Positions 31,152-32,197 of a stretch of 32,197 nucleotides of DNA are shown in pieces (the first letter of the stretch is position 1; each line of letters begins with the position of its first letter). A program made the translations under genes and the position numbers. This stretch comes from a virus, in the IMG/VR virus record IMGVR_UViG_3300035211_000269, positions 1 to 32,197 of that record. The stretch is one strand, 5' to 3'. The notes under the pieces were generated by a model that saw only the letters and a list, made by a program, of their open reading frames with translations, ran no database searches and was not told the DNA's origin.

Positions 31152-31263
31152 CAAATTCACTACAAAACGAAAAGTATCAACAACCGGGGTTCTTTCCTAT
31201 AAAGGGACAAAATACTATATTAAGAAAAAGGAACTTAAAGGCCAGATAGTTGAAAGGTTTTAA
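31141..31263 (+). CDS. Early protein Y, short copy (40 residues)
   Basis: A 40-residue frame starting inside the end of X. It contains KRKVSTTGVLSYKGTKYYIK, nearly the same as residues 9-28 of the longer copy at 31871, and stops at IVERF where the longer copy continues. The pattern resembles one small SH3-like barrel such as the C-terminal domain of Mu-type transposases. It may be a truncated duplicate or a functional single-domain form. Followed 2 bases later by the next gene. Confidence 0.6.
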   Translation: MTNSKFTTKRKVSTTGVLSYKGTKYYIKKKELKGQIVERF

Positions 31264-31265
31264 TA

Positions 31266-31598
31266 ATGGATAAAATAAAGCTGCAAGACTTTTTAATTTT
31301 TTTTAACCAAAGCGTTCATCCCCCTTCGGAAAATGACTCGGAGTGTACGCAATTTACCGCAATCAATCTTCACGGTATATCAATGACTTTTAAAACAGGC
31401 GGGCATTTCATCTATAAGTGGACTATGGGAAAAGAAGACTTTGAAAAAATCGAAAAAGAGTTAAAAGATGCTATAAGAAAAGATATTTCCTATAAAAAAC
31501 ATAATCGTAGGATTTTAATGTTTACCGGAGAAGACTTTTTTGAAATAGAGGAACTGCCGGATGAAGAATTATTATCTCTGACAGAGGGCGAGGATTAA
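31266..31598 (+). CDS. 110-residue early protein, unknown
   Basis: Mixed strand-helix protein lying between the two copies of the X-Y block. Central TGGHFIYKWTMGKEDFEKIEK and a very acidic C-terminus (EIEELPDEELLSLTEGED), which might mimic DNA or bind a basic partner. Start at ATG two bases after the previous stop. No family recognised. Confidence 0.65.
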   Translation: MDKIKLQDFLIFFNQSVHPPSENDSECTQFTAINLHGISMTFKTGGHFIYKWTMGKEDFEKIEKELKDAIRKDISYKKHNRRILMFTGEDFFEIEELPDEELLSLTEGED

Positions 31599-31599
31599 A

Positions 31600-31881
31600 A
31601 TGGATAATATGAAAATTGAAACCTTGAAAAAAGGTGTTGAGGGTATAAAGTTGTACCTGGATAATTTTGATCACCGTATTGAGAGTTGGCGTTTTATTCA
31701 AAAAACAACTGTTTCCTTTTTTCAATCTCTCTCAAAATGTGATTTGAATTTTTCGCAGGTGTGGAAAATCATGGAAGATGTTTTTTGCAGTATTAAAATT
31801 ATTTCAATGAACAATAAACACCTGGAACTCGATGGATTTATCAAGGGTGTAATTAATAAGGCGGCACAAAATGAGCAATAG
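31600..31881 (+). CDS. Early protein X', second copy
   Basis: 93 residues, paralogue of the gene at 30855 over its whole length (LKKGVEGIKLYLDNF, WRFIQKTTVSFFQSLSKCDL, LNFSQVWKIMEDVF), with a small gap near residue 25. GAGG lies upstream. It overlaps Y' by 11 bases, the same overlap as in the first copy, so the pair was duplicated as a block. Confidence 0.75.
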   Translation: MDNMKIETLKKGVEGIKLYLDNFDHRIESWRFIQKTTVSFFQSLSKCDLNFSQVWKIMEDVFCSIKIISMNNKHLELDGFIKGVINKAAQNEQ

Positions 31882-32197
31882 TAAAGACACGATTGAACGG
31901 AAAGTATCTAAAACGGGCGTGCTTTCATATAAGGGAAGCAAGTATTATATCAAGGAAAAGGGGCTGAAAGGGCAAACGGTTGAAGTAATTCGTGAGAGTG
32001 AACATAACACTCTCATTGTCAAGCTGGGTAAAACAACGGCCGTTGCCCGTCAATTCGAGATGGTATCCTATTCAAGTCTATTTAAATCGACACAAAATAG
32101 TACTCTGACTCTCTCCCATCAAGGTACTTTTAAATATAAAGGGAAAACATACTTTGTCGATAGCATCCACTTCCATAGTCGGTCCGTTCATGTTGAA
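31871..32197 (+). CDS. Early protein Y', longer copy, cut by window end
   Basis: At least 109 residues with no stop before the window edge. Residues 9-45 (ERKVSKTGVLSYKGSKYYIK on) match the short Y copy. A second related segment near 80-109 (TFKYKGKTYFVDSIHFHSR) suggests two or more tandem SH3-like barrels. The pattern G-x-x-x-Y-K-G-x-x-Y resembles the C-terminal domain of Mu and IS-family transposases. If the frame continues it might be part of such a protein or a DNA-binding regulator; no catalytic motif is present in the visible part. Confidence 0.6.
   Translation, partial: MSNSKDTIERKVSKTGVLSYKGSKYYIKEKGLKGQTVEVIRESEHNTLIVKLGKTTAVARQFEMVSYSSLFKSTQNSTLTLSHQGTFKYKGKTYFVDSIHFHSRSVHVE

Larger units (their letters stand above)
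30855..32010 (+). repeat. Duplicated X-Y gene block
   Basis: 30855-31263 and 31600-31990 encode homologous gene pairs in the same order with the same 11-base overlap, separated by one unrelated gene. The copies are clearly diverged at protein level, so the duplication is old. Confidence 0.8.

Noticed and set aside
31871-32197. Mu-type transposase gene
   Set aside because: Only small barrel-like segments of the kind found at transposase C-termini are visible; no DDE catalytic core precedes them.

Overview
The window carries most of a temperate, long-tailed (siphovirus-type) prophage of an unidentified anaerobic-looking bacterium, with a scrap of host DNA at the left end. Two features hint at a host of the Aminicenantes kind or another deep-branching phylum: the TPR-repeat gene remnant at 106-309, and a host-style 'SPNGGE...' beta-sandwich domain on a phage protein. 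This host assignment is an inference of low to moderate confidence. No rRNA, tRNA, CRISPR array, integrase or complete transposase was seen. Integration and replication genes probably lie beyond the right edge.

Layout, left to right. 1-309: a perfect palindrome at the first base, then a truncated TPR gene. 310-759: non-coding DNA with a dispersed-type inverted repeat. 760-24385 is one long leftward late operon. Read in transcription order (right to left) it holds: a lysis-like block (exported GH5-type glycosidase, two membrane-anchored coiled-coil proteins, a 51-residue holin-like protein), small and large terminase, a fused portal/MuF protein, a protease with a nested scaffold, decoration protein, major capsid protein, head-tail connectors, tail terminator candidates, tail tube, G/GT chaperones with a -1 frameshift, a 1640-residue tape measure, distal tail and hub proteins, tail fibre proteins, a cloverleaf-shaped element and a C5 cytosine methyltransferase.

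24386-27884 is accessory. It has a candidate late promoter with an overlapping palindrome, then a self-contained leftward unit (promoter, Shine-Dalgarno, 44-codon RiPP-like peptide, terminator). A 700-base non-coding stretch with three hairpins and roughly 100-base tandem repeats follows. Last comes an A+T-rich two-gene rightward operon for a secreted protein and an ABC-2-like membrane protein, which looks like a lysogenic-conversion (moron) cassette.

27885-29000 is the lysis-lysogeny switch: a leftward XRE repressor and partner gene, three operator-like dyads, a consensus rightward early promoter, and a leftward promoter facing it, an arrangement like coliphage 186/P2. From 29000 rightward the early transcript has a leader of about 740 bases containing a regularly spaced array of GC-rich hairpins (about 75 bases apart), many shaped like terminators. 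It is followed by small early genes: two BRO-N-like proteins, several unknowns, and a duplicated two-gene block (X-Y and X'-Y') cut by the right edge.

The most unusual parts are the hairpin array in the early leader, the isolated peptide gene with its own promoter and terminator, the glycosidase in the place of an endolysin, the cloverleaf element next to the methyltransferase, and the moron cassette.
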